From: an uncultured Clostridium sp.
GTDB taxonomy: Bacteria; Bacillota; Clostridia; Clostridiales; Clostridiaceae
Assembly (NCBI GenBank): GCA_934777095.1
Contig: CAKVNP010000201.1
Span: 1-5,019, forward strand
Length of the DNA stretch: 5,019 bases
Direction: 5' to 3'
In this document: positions 1 to 5,019 of the stretch, piece by piece
How the letters are laid out: every line of letters starts with the position of its first letter
How positions within the stretch are numbered: the stretch's first letter is position 1
Program-made: the position numbers and the translations under genes
The notes under the pieces: model-generated
Seen by the model: only the letters and a program-made list of their open reading frames with translations
Database searches by the model: none
What the model was told of the DNA's origin: nothing

Positions 1-509
1 GATGTAAATGGCTCATCCATTAACATAATATCAGGATTTGCAGATAAAGCTCTTGCTATTCCAATTCTTTGTCTCTGTCCACCTGATAATTCCCCAGGAT
101 ACCTATCCAATAGTTCTTCATTTAAGCCAACTAAATTTATTAGGTATCTCACCCTTTTCTCGATTTTCTCCTTATCTTTTTCATTTTTCAACCTTAGAAT
201 ATATGAAATATTTTTCCTGATGGTCATATGTGGAAATAAGCCTATCTCCTGTATAAGATAGCCTATATTTCTCCTAAGAAATATTTTATTTACTTTAGCA
301 ATATCTATTCCATTTATATAAATCGCTCCTGAATCAGGATTAATCAGCCCATTTATCATTTTTAGAAATGTAGTCTTACCGCATCCTGAACTTCCAATTA
401 CAGTGATAAACTCGCCTTTAGCTATCTCTATATTAATATTATTCAGTACTACTTTGTTTTGATATTTCTTAACTACATTATTTACATAAATAAATCTATT
501 ATCTCCCAT
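1..509 (-). CDS. opuCA: Osmoprotectant (glycine betaine/carnitine/choline) ABC transporter ATP-binding protein, 3' end outside window
   Basis: This is the ATPase subunit that would power quaternary-amine uptake at the inner face of the membrane. About 170 codons are visible and the gene runs off the left edge. The translation shows Walker A GSSGCGKT (residues 39-46), a Q-loop in [14 protein letters not shown] (Q87), signature LSGGQRQR (141-148) and Walker B IMLMDEP (161-167, catalytic E166). The GLFPHMT segment and the overall match favour the OpuCA/ProV group. The D-loop, H-loop and any CBS regulatory domains lie outside. The ATG at 507-509 is preceded by GGAGAAG (514-520) at a 4-base gap, and the gene follows the binding-protein stop by 15 bases, so it is the third gene of the operon. 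After DEPF the sequence reads TS rather than the GA usual in this family. No stop is seen, so it appears intact although its partner genes are broken. The subfamily call leans on the neighbours. Confidence 0.9.
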   Translation of the reverse strand, partial: MGDNRFIYVNNVVKKYQNKVVLNNINIEIAKGEFITVIGSSGCGKTTFLKMINGLINPDSGAIYINGIDIAKVNKIFLRRNIGYLIQEIGLFPHMTIRKNISYILRLKNEKDKEKIEKRVRYLINLVGLNEELLDRYPGELSGGQRQRIGIARALSANPDIMLMDEPFT

Positions 510-524
510 CCAACTTCTCCTACA

Positions 525-1415
525 TTATAATAATCCATTTTCTTTCAGAAAATTTTCAGCCACCTTTTTTTCATCTTTCCCTTCTGTTTCCACCATATAA
601 TTTAGTTCTGCCATTTCTTTCTCAGTTATTATATTATTCATCTTAAGTAATACCTTCTTTAGTTCTGGATATTTTTCTAAGGTTTCATTTCTAATTACAG
701 TTCCGCAATAATATGTCTGATAAAACGCTTTATCATCCTGCAGCAATTTAACATCTGAATCTGAAAGCTGTCCATCAGTTGTAAAAACATTCATTACATC
801 TATATCTTTTGAATTAATTGCTTTATATTTTAACCCAATATCTAAGTCTACAGTATTTTTAAATTCCATGTCATATTCCTTACATAAAAGATCAAAACCA
901 TCATCACGTTCATAAAAATCACATTCAGCTCCAAAGCCGAATTCTTTAGCGTACTTTGCAAGATCTTAATATGTGTTGATATTATATTTATCTGTTAAAT
1001 CCTTTCTAACGGCCAATCCATAAGTATTATTAAATCCGTATAAGCCAACCCAGCTTAAATTAAATTGCTGATTATACTTAACCTGTAGCTCATTAAATAG
1101 TACATCATCAGCTGGAATTTTACTTTCTTTTAACACAAAACTCCAAGCTGTACCAGTATACTCTGGATATAAATCAAAATCTCCTTTTAAAATAGCTGGG
1201 TGAATATTACTAGTACCACCACCTACCCCTTTAGCTATTTCAACATTTAAATCAGTATTTTCCTAAATAATAATTTTTAGCATCTCTCCTAAAATAAACT
1301 GCTCTGTCATAGGCTTGGTCGCTATTTTTATATTGTCTTTCTTTTTATCACAGCCAACTATTGAAAATAATAATATTACAACTAAAGAGATAATAACTTT
1401 TCTACTTACCTTCAT
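525..1415 (-). pseudogene. opuCC: Broken osmoprotectant-binding lipoprotein (OpuCC/OpuAC-type), two internal stops
   Basis: An intact copy would be the lipid-anchored receptor that captures glycine betaine, choline or carnitine outside the cell for the OpuC-type importer. The frame from ATG (1413-1415) to TAA (525-527) is 296 codons, normal for the family. It opens with a lipoprotein signal: basic MKVSRK, a hydrophobic core and lipobox SIVGC with Cys22. Family-typical stretches follow in the same frame: TKPMTEQFILGEML, GVGGGTSNIHPAILKGDFDL, YPEYTGTAW, VGLYGFNNTYGLAVR, DFYERDDGF, DIGLKYKAINSKDIDVMNVF, TDGQLSDSDVKLLQDD and FYQTYYCGTVIRN. Codon 51 is TAG (1263-1265, III*EN) and codon 150 is TAA (966-968, NTY*DLAKYA). 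There is no frameshift, so decay is by substitution and looks recent. GGAGG (1424-1428) lies 8 bases before the ATG, which overlaps the permease stop as ATGA. A tool may call only the 3' part from 869, but the ATG there is internal. Sequencing error at both stops is the main alternative. Confidence 0.9.
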
Positions 1416-2053
1416 AAGCCTAACCTCCATTTTTTATTAATCCTTTTTTCAATTATGCCAATAATTAAATCAGCTATCATTGCTAAAGCTACAATTAAGA
1501 GACTACCTGCTATAGTCATCATTTGGTTATTGGTGGTAATTCCTCGATAAACAGCTACTCATAATCCTCCTTCTCCAATAAAAGAAGCTATGCCTGCTAG
1601 TGCAATTGTCATAACTACCATATTTTTAAAGCCTGCTAAGATAACTGTTAACGCCAACGGAATTTTAATTTTAAATAGAATTTGTAATTCAGTGCTACCC
1701 ATCCCTCTTGCTGCTTCAACAATGGATGGATTAATATTTTCTATTCCTGCATAAGTATTTCTTATCATCGGCAGCAATGCATAAATTGTTAAAGCAATAA
1801 CAGCTGTAGTATTACCTATTCCAGAAAAAGGTATTAAGAAACCTAATAATGATATTGATGGAATAGTATATAAAAAATTTGTTATAGATAAAACAACTGA
1901 TGACGATTTCTTATATTGGCTTATTAATATTCCAAGAAATCCGCCTATAAGAGCTGCAATTAGTATTGAAATGCCTGATATTGCTAAATGTTCTAAAGTA
2001 AGCTGTAAGAAAAAATCAGATCTATCTAGATATATTTGTATTAATTCTTTAAT
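1412..2053 (-). pseudogene. opuCB: Broken osmoprotectant ABC transporter permease (OpuCB-type): internal TGA, ATT in place of start
   Basis: This would be a membrane-spanning permease of the betaine/carnitine importer. The frame from 2053 to the TGA at 1412-1414 is 213 codons, the usual OpuCB length. It reads ELIQIYLDRSDFFLQLTLEH, then hydrophobic helices, LYTIPSISLLGFLIPFSGIG, ALTIYALLPMIRNTYAGI and EAARGMGSTELQILFKIKIP. The EAA motif that docks on the ATPase lies in that last stretch (EAARGMGS). The frame continues through IALAGIASFIGEGGL to VAVYRGITTNNQMMTIAGSL. Codon 165 is TGA (1559-1561), between GGL and VAVYRG, where relatives have Gly (GGLG). AGGAGG (2061-2066) is well placed for a start at 2051-2053, but that codon is ATT, with ATT before it too; relatives start with Met here. 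ATT is a rare bacterial start, so the start lesion is probable rather than proven. The gene lies 35 bases after the MFS stop and overlaps the binding-protein start by 4 bases. Confidence 0.88.
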
Positions 2054-2060
2054 AATTCTA

Positions 2061-2066
2061 CCTCCT
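2061..2066 (-). promoter_or_regulatory. Strong ribosome binding site (AGGAGG) facing an ATT codon
   Basis: The minus strand reads AGGAGG, seven bases (TAGAATT), then ATT AAA GAA TTA. The spacing is ideal for a start at 2051-2053, exactly where the permease family begins, but no ATG, GTG or TTG is there. The intact Shine-Dalgarno sequence marks the original start and implies that the initiator changed after the gene was functional. Residual initiation at ATT is possible. Confidence 0.7.
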
Positions 2067-2088
2067 AATAAAATTATTATTATTAATA

Positions 2089-3276
2089 CTATATAGAAGC
2101 GTTCTTAAAGAAAATCAAATATACAATTGAAACTAACACTGATACTATAAGCAGTACTAAAAACAAATAATTATTGTTAAAATTATATATAGGTGCAGTT
2201 ATTAGTGGTCCTACAGCATATCCTAACGATTCTGACGCGCCTACTATTCCAAAGATTAAACCTTTTATTTTGTTATAATCTCCAAACTGAGAAAGGGAAT
2301 TCTGCAATGCACCATTTAAAAAAGTAGCTCCTAAAAAATAAATTACTATTATTATGGTAAATAATGATATATTTCTTGTGATAATCAATCCAAATAGCGC
2401 TAAATCCATGATAATAAATGAAAATAAAAATTGTTTTCTATTACCCACTAGATCACTTACATATCCTGCAAGTGGAGCCCCTAACCCAAATACTAATAAA
2501 TATACAGAAATTATTGACGAGGTATACATTGTGGATACTCCTAAAACATCCTGTCCATAGAAATGAATTAAAGCAACTACACAAGAATATATAAAATCTC
2601 CTAGAAAAGCACTTGCAGATAGAATTATTATTTTAGAGGTGCATCCACTTTTTCTAATTTCTTTTATAATAGTTTTAATACCTTCAGATTTAACTTCATT
2701 TTCTTTTTTTACCTTTTTTATTTTTAGTACCACATAGAATAACGATATGAAAATTCCTATTGCTGAGATATAAAATGTAATATTGAAGTTATTAGTCTTT
2801 TCTAAGATTATGCCGGCTATCGCTGCTCCTATTCCTCCTCCTAAAGTAAATACAGCAGCTGCTAACCCCGTACATTTTCCTCTATTTGCTTTATCTAGAG
2901 TTCTAGCTAATACTGAATATGTTGCTGGTGCTGCCATCCCCAAAATAGCACCTTGCAGCACATAGATAAGTCCTAAACTGAAACTTTTATCCGCAAACAT
3001 ATAGCTAATTGGTATCAAGCCCATTAAAAATAATGATATTACCAACATAAACTTATCGCCAATTTTATCTGTTACAATTCCAAATGGCAGCTGAATAATT
3101 GTTTTACTTATCCCATATCCGGAAATTATCATACCAATTACTACAGTAGTCATACCAACAGACTTAAAGAATAGTGGTATTATTGGAATCATAATGCTAT
3201 AACTTATACCAAATATCAATCTATATATGCAAAATCCCCTAAACTCTTTATTAGAAAATATACGGTTATACTCCAT
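2089..3276 (-). CDS. Major facilitator superfamily transporter, 12 TM, substrate unknown
   Basis: This is an intact 395-residue inner-membrane secondary transporter. Twelve hydrophobic segments are visible, in two groups of six around a charged cytoplasmic loop (KIKKVKKENEVKSEGIK, about residues 190-206). The loop 2-3 signature of MFS_1 proteins is GIVTDKIGDK (about 66-75), with a degenerate second copy, GYVSDLVGNRK, between TM8 and TM9. TM5 has a glycine-rich stretch (LGGGIGAAIAG) resembling the antiporter motif C without its proline, so drug or metabolite efflux is possible, but the substrate cannot be read from sequence. I prefer the ATG at 3274-3276. The in-frame GTG at 3286-3288 directly abuts the GGAG (3289-3292) and cannot use it, whereas the ATG lies 12 bases downstream of it. 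The stop is TAG. No terminator is seen before the permease pseudogene 35 bases on, so the MFS gene probably heads one transcript with the importer. Confidence 0.9.
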   Translation of the reverse strand: MEYNRIFSNKEFRGFCIYRLIFGISYSIMIPIIPLFFKSVGMTTVVIGMIISGYGISKTIIQLPFGIVTDKIGDKFMLVISLFLMGLIPISYMFADKSFSLGLIYVLQGAILGMAAPATYSVLARTLDKANRGKCTGLAAAVFTLGGGIGAAIAGIILEKTNNFNITFYISAIGIFISLFYVVLKIKKVKKENEVKSEGIKTIIKEIRKSGCTSKIIILSASAFLGDFIYSCVVALIHFYGQDVLGVSTMYTSSIISVYLLVFGLGAPLAGYVSDLVGNRKQFLFSFIIMDLALFGLIITRNISLFTIIIVIYFLGATFLNGALQNSLSQFGDYNKIKGLIFGIVGASESLGYAVGPLITAPIYNFNNNYLFLVLLIVSVLVSIVYLIFFKNASI

Positions 3277-3358
3277 AACTTTATCCACTCCAAAAAAACA
3301 TTAGAACAATATTTATTATATTCATTTGCTTTTCAGATTATTATTTAAGTAACGGAGA
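3277..3358. other. AT-rich intergenic DNA between the glycosylase remnant and the MFS gene
   Basis: Apart from the GGAG at 3289-3292 that serves the MFS gene, I see no hairpin, promoter or ORF with a credible start here. If the upstream gene once extended through it, its coding content is gone. After the remnant's stop another frame reads only VISVT and then stops. Confidence 0.5.
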
Positions 3359-3430
3359 TTACAATAACAAGTAAAATAAAGTCTCCCTGATTTCCTTTGC
3401 AACAGTATAACTTTCCGGAAACTCCAGCAT
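3359..3430 (-). pseudogene. N-terminal remnant of an Fpg/Nei-like DNA glycosylase gene (23 codons)
   Basis: A well-formed ribosome binding site, AAGGAG (3436-3441), stands 5 bases before an ATG (3428-3430). The frame reads MLEFPESYTVAKEI, then nine more residues, then TAA (3359-3361). The opening resembles the N-terminus of clostridial proteins related to formamidopyrimidine-DNA glycosylase/endonuclease VIII, where [LIF]-P-E near the N-terminus is the hallmark, followed by an AK-[EQ]-[IL] helix. Those proteins are about 270 residues, so over 90% is missing. No helix-two-turn-helix or zinc-finger sequence follows before the MFS gene. The likeliest reading is a deletion that left the ribosome binding site and first ~18 codons joined to unrelated sequence. 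A real small protein or a leader peptide upstream of the MFS gene is the alternative. The family call is by recall, without alignment. Confidence 0.5.
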
Positions 3431-3466
3431 AATAACTCCTTCTTTCATTAAAACTTTATATCAAGA

Positions 3467-3495
3467 TAATTATTTTAACTTTCCGCCTTTTGCAA
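3467..3495 (-). promoter_or_regulatory. Candidate sigma-A promoter for the glycosylase remnant/MFS/importer transcript
   Basis: The minus strand has TTGCAA (3490-3495) as a possible -35, a 17-base spacer, and TAATTA (3467-3472) as a possible -10. It lies just downstream of the terminator hairpin at 3516-3550 and about 37 bases before the remnant's start codon, a sensible place for a promoter. The -10 is a weak match, and AT-rich DNA gives such hits by chance. No operator or riboswitch structure is evident between it and the MFS gene. Confidence 0.3.
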
Positions 3496-3515
3496 TATTA
3501 TCTAAATCCTTTTAT

Positions 3516-3550
3516 AAAAAAAACACATGAGAATTTTTTACCCCATGTGT
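3516..3550 (-). terminator. Rho-independent terminator (minus strand)
   Basis: The minus strand reads ACACATG (3544-3550), a 14-base loop region that can be shortened by GGG/TCT wobble pairing, then CATGTGT (3523-3529). An eight-T run (3516-3523) begins at the stem's last base. The T-run occurs only in the minus-strand direction, so it acts leftward. No gene lies between it and the terminator at 3661-3697 except a possible 15-codon ORF, so it is either a backup terminator for the VWA gene, the end of a small transcript from 3602-3745, or left over from a lost gene. Confidence 0.7.
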
Positions 3551-3580
3551 CCAAAAAAAATATTCCTATACTCCTGCGAT

Positions 3581-3601
3581 AAAATTGATGCAATCAATTT
3601 T
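3581..3601. terminator. Perfect 9-bp inverted repeat, AT-rich, terminator-like
   Basis: AAAATTGAT (3581-3589), a 3-base loop GCA, and ATCAATTTT (3593-3601) form a perfect hairpin. On the plus strand the stem runs into one further T (3602), so any plus-strand termination would be weak. On the minus strand it sits immediately after the stop codon of the 15-codon ORF. With one G:C pair per arm it is thermodynamically modest and may be a minor terminator or a processing/stability hairpin. Confidence 0.45.
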
Positions 3602-3648
3602 TAGTACCCTCTCCCTCTTCTCTTGCTGAAAGCACCCTTCACCACCAT
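3601..3648 (-). CDS. Possible 15-residue basic peptide ORF, unrecognised
   Basis: ATG (3646-3648) opens a frame reading MVVKGAFSKRRGRGY and ending in TAA (3601-3603). AGGTGG lies 7 bases upstream, directly after the T-run of the 3661-3697 hairpin. The peptide has five basic residues (RR, two K, one R) and no acidic ones. I do not recognise it. The same frame is open rightward through the terminator without a stop (LGGRP, then VNVKKTLNSTFRVF before it), which may be chance or may mean the region was once coding. It may simply be purine-rich RNA that is open by composition. Confidence 0.2.
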   Translation of the reverse strand: MVVKGAFSKRRGRGY

Positions 3649-3745
3649 AGGTCTTCCACCTAAAAAAACTCTAAATGTTGAATTTAGAGTTTTTTTAACA
3701 TTCACCTTGCGCAGCAAACCTTCACCTGCTTCAAGGCAACATTCA
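3602..3745 (-). other. GC-rich, strand-asymmetric intergenic element with small palindromes (possible structured RNA or dispersed repeat)
   Basis: The two segments either side of the 3661-3697 terminator are about 53% (3603-3660) and 49% (3698-3746) G+C, well above the AT-rich surroundings. On the minus strand the left segment is purine-rich (GGTGGAAGACC, GTGGTGAAGGGTGC, AGAGAAGAGGGAGAGGG). Small stems are visible: CCTTG (3705-3709) pairs with CAAGG (3732-3736), enclosing GCAG (3711-3714) with CTGC (3726-3729), and TGCT/AGCA closes a 3-base loop near 3624-3634. The motif GTGAA recurs four times on the minus strand. High GC and pairing in noncoding DNA of an AT-rich genome suggest a structured RNA or a small dispersed repeat. 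I do not recognise a named family. Confidence 0.4.
3661..3697. terminator. Bidirectional rho-independent terminator, 16-bp perfect stem
   Basis: TAAAAAAACTCTAAAT (3661-3676) and its exact complement ATTTAGAGTTTTTTTA (3682-3697) flank a 5-base loop (GTTGA). Both strands carry an A-run before and a T-run after the stem core, so it can act in both directions. It lies about 50 bases beyond the stop codon of the VWA gene and is its natural terminator on the minus strand. It sits inside a GC-rich segment with its own repeats. Confidence 0.85.
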
Positions 3746-3746
3746 C
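3697..3746 (-). repeat. Direct repeat GTGAATGTT flanking a small hairpin
   Basis: Minus-strand GTGAATGTT occurs at 3738-3746 and again at 3697-3705, 41 bases apart, bracketing the CCTTG/CAAGG stem. The right copy shares one base with the VWA stop codon and the left copy shares its end with the 16-bp terminator. Related shorter copies of GTGAA occur at 3721-3725 and 3638-3642. The repeats could bound a small duplicated or inserted unit. Confidence 0.5.
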
Positions 3747-5019
3747 TAAAATATGGGTTCTTGGTTATTCATAGAATATCCATCTGTCTTTACGTCTTTT
3801 AAATCTAAGCTTTCATCCTTAACTTCAACTTTACTTAATTTTTTAACTGCTCCAAATGGCTCTTTTAAAGAAATTCCTTCACCTCTACCAGAAATAACCC
3901 ATAAAATCTTATATCCTAAAGGTTTTACTGTAAGCTTCTCTTCTCCTTTTCCATCTGTAAAATAGATAAGAAGATTAAATTTATTTCTATTAGCATATTC
4001 AAAAACAGGTGTAAATCTAGTACCTCCGCTAGCTGAACTTCTTTCTTTAATATCTGAAATTTTCTTTACCTTATATGCTCTTCTTATCTGATTATCACAT
4101 TCGATTATTGTAATTTCATGATTATAGTTTTTCACAATAGATAATACTTCTTTAATTGCCTGCTTAAATTCTTCATCACTAATACTTCCACTTATATCTA
4201 TGGCCACTGCCACATCTGCCTTATGAATTCTAAGTTCGCCCCTTAAATCTAATCTATTAGGCTGTCTTCTATTTCTTCTAGTGACTGTTTTCTTTTTATT
4301 ACTTTCCACAGTTCCCATTACTTTTTTAAGATAAATATTCCAAGGAAGCTCTCCCTGACTGTTTTTTAAAGCTTTTATCATTCCTTCTATATGGAGTGGA
4401 AGCGTACCTTTTTCTGACTGCTTTAAAATTTTTTCAGTAAATTCTTTTAATGTTTTTTCATAAATTTCATTACTTTCATCCCAGATGTCGTGAGTGGTTT
4501 CAGCATCAAATCCTGATTCATTCTCTTCACTGTCATCCTCTTCCCCATCTTTATCTTCTTCCATTAAATTTAGTTCATTTTGAATATTTTCCACATAATA
4601 TTCAAAGGTATTATAACTTTCCATCTCTAAATTATATTTTAGATTTACACCGCTTAAAGTAATTGCATATGGAGGAAGATTATCTAAGTATTGATTTACA
4701 ACTATGTCCATTGCTAGGTTTATTGCCAGTGTACTATATTTACCTTTTAAATCTTTAGCTCTTGTTAAATGAAGAGCTAAAATATGATGTATTTCATGTT
4801 TTATTGTTGTTTCCATCTGCTTAATATTTAACTGAAGAAACATTAGAGGATTAAAATAGATAACATATTTTGCATCCTTGAAATTTATTGCTGTAGGGCT
4901 GGAAATATTAAAGCGTATTTCTCTTGCCATTTGAAATAAGAAGTACCCATAAAAGTTATCCTTTTCTTCCATTAAGCTTAAGGTTACTTTATCAATAAGC
5001 TTAAAAAAATCCTCTTTAA
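3746..5019 (-). CDS. VWA-like domain protein with N-terminal metallopeptidase-like domain (DUF2201 type), 5' end outside window
   Basis: This is a cytoplasmic protein without signal peptide or TM segments. Numbered from the ATG at 4972 (408 residues), the N-terminal domain has KHEIHHILALH, a zinc-peptidase HExxH (H59, E60, H63), then NLAMDIVVN (D89 a possible ligand). A low-complexity acidic linker (about 138-151) follows. The C-terminal VWA-like domain has MIDAS elements DISGS (259-263), GGTRFTP (T318) and YFTDG (D340). The family typically lies beside a MoxR-type AAA ATPase and is thought to work in ATPase-driven chaperone or metal-insertion-like complexes; its reaction is unknown. The frame stays open upstream of 4972 to the window edge (LKEDFFKLIDKVTLSL precedes MEEKDN), resembles the N-terminal region of relatives, and no Shine-Dalgarno precedes that ATG, so I treat the start as beyond the window. 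The stop TAG (3746-3748) is followed at once by TGA. An ATPase gene would be expected upstream. Confidence 0.87.
   Translation of the reverse strand, partial: KEDFFKLIDKVTLSLMEEKDNFYGYFLFQMAREIRFNISSPTAINFKDAKYVIYFNPLMFLQLNIKQMETTIKHEIHHILALHLTRAKDLKGKYSTLAINLAMDIVVNQYLDNLPPYAITLSGVNLKYNLEMESYNTFEYYVENIQNELNLMEEDKDGEEDDSEENESGFDAETTHDIWDESNEIYEKTLKEFTEKILKQSEKGTLPLHIEGMIKALKNSQGELPWNIYLKKVMGTVESNKKKTVTRRNRRQPNRLDLRGELRIHKADVAVAIDISGSISDEEFKQAIKEVLSIVKNYNHEITIIECDNQIRRAYKVKKISDIKERSSASGGTRFTPVFEYANRNKFNLLIYFTDGKGEEKLTVKPLGYKILWVISGRGEGISLKEPFGAVKKLSKVEVKDESLDLKDVKTDGYSMNNQEPIF

Noticed and set aside
38..220. Plus-strand 60-codon ORF
   Set aside because: It lies opposite the ATPase over its signature and Walker B region, with no upstream ribosome binding site.
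525..869. Stand-alone 114-residue protein starting at 869
   Set aside because: The ATG is an internal Met of the binding protein, upstream residues stay in frame and match the family, and no ribosome binding site precedes it.
525..2053. Stop-codon reassignment, for example TGA read as Gly as in some candidate-phylum bacteria
   Set aside because: TAG, TAA and TGA each occur once inside frames, and TAG, TGA and TAA also end genes here. No single reassignment explains this, and the neighbouring genes have no internal stops.
2354..2965. Plus-strand ORFs at 2354-2560 and 2783-2965
   Set aside because: They are antisense to the intact MFS gene, have no credible ribosome binding site, and give no family-like sequence.
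3436..3515. Riboswitch upstream of the transporter genes
   Set aside because: The leader is short and AT-rich with no conserved aptamer core or paired terminator/antiterminator that I could recognise.
3289..3745. CRISPR, IS element or toxin-antitoxin module in the long intergenic region
   Set aside because: No regularly spaced repeats with unique spacers, no transposase fragment, no terminal inverted repeats with target duplication, and no paired small ORFs.
3753..4662. Plus-strand ORFs at 3753-3965 and 4450-4662
   Set aside because: They are antisense to the VWA gene. Their His/Phe/Pro/Ser-rich composition is the shadow of AT-rich, Glu/Lys-rich coding on the other strand.

Overview
The window is AT-rich, with poly-A/T intergenic DNA, strong GGAGG-type ribosome binding sites, AT-ending codons and every supported gene on the minus strand. 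The protein sequences look like those of Clostridium sensu stricto. That assignment rests on recall of the families and was not checked against a database.

Transcription runs right to left. From the right edge: (1) a 5'-incomplete gene (3746-5019) for a two-domain protein with a zinc-metallopeptidase-like HExxH region and a C-terminal VWA domain, of the kind usually paired with a MoxR-type AAA ATPase; (2) a gene-poor stretch (about 3277-3745) holding a perfect 16-bp-stem terminator, an unusually GC-rich strand-asymmetric segment with short repeats and small palindromes, two more hairpins, a weak promoter candidate, and a 23-codon fragment that looks like the N-terminus of an Fpg/Nei-type DNA glycosylase; (3) an intact 12-TM major facilitator transporter (2089-3276); (4) a glycine betaine/choline/carnitine-type (OpuC-like) ABC importer in the order permease, substrate-binding lipoprotein, ATPase, with the ATPase running off the left edge.

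The main observation is decay of the importer. The permease has an internal TGA and an ATT where a start codon is expected. The binding protein has an internal TAG and an internal TAA. Both reading frames otherwise remain in register over their full family length, including a 4-base ATGA overlap between them, so this is recent pseudogenisation by point substitution. The visible two thirds of the ATPase are intact with all catalytic motifs. Each lesion can be explained by one G:C to T:A change from the residue expected in the family, and a glycosylase-like gene remnant lies just upstream. A link between the two is speculative.

I see no CRISPR array, IS element, tRNA, rRNA or convincing new defence system. 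The least explained segment is the GC-rich intergenic element at 3602-3745.
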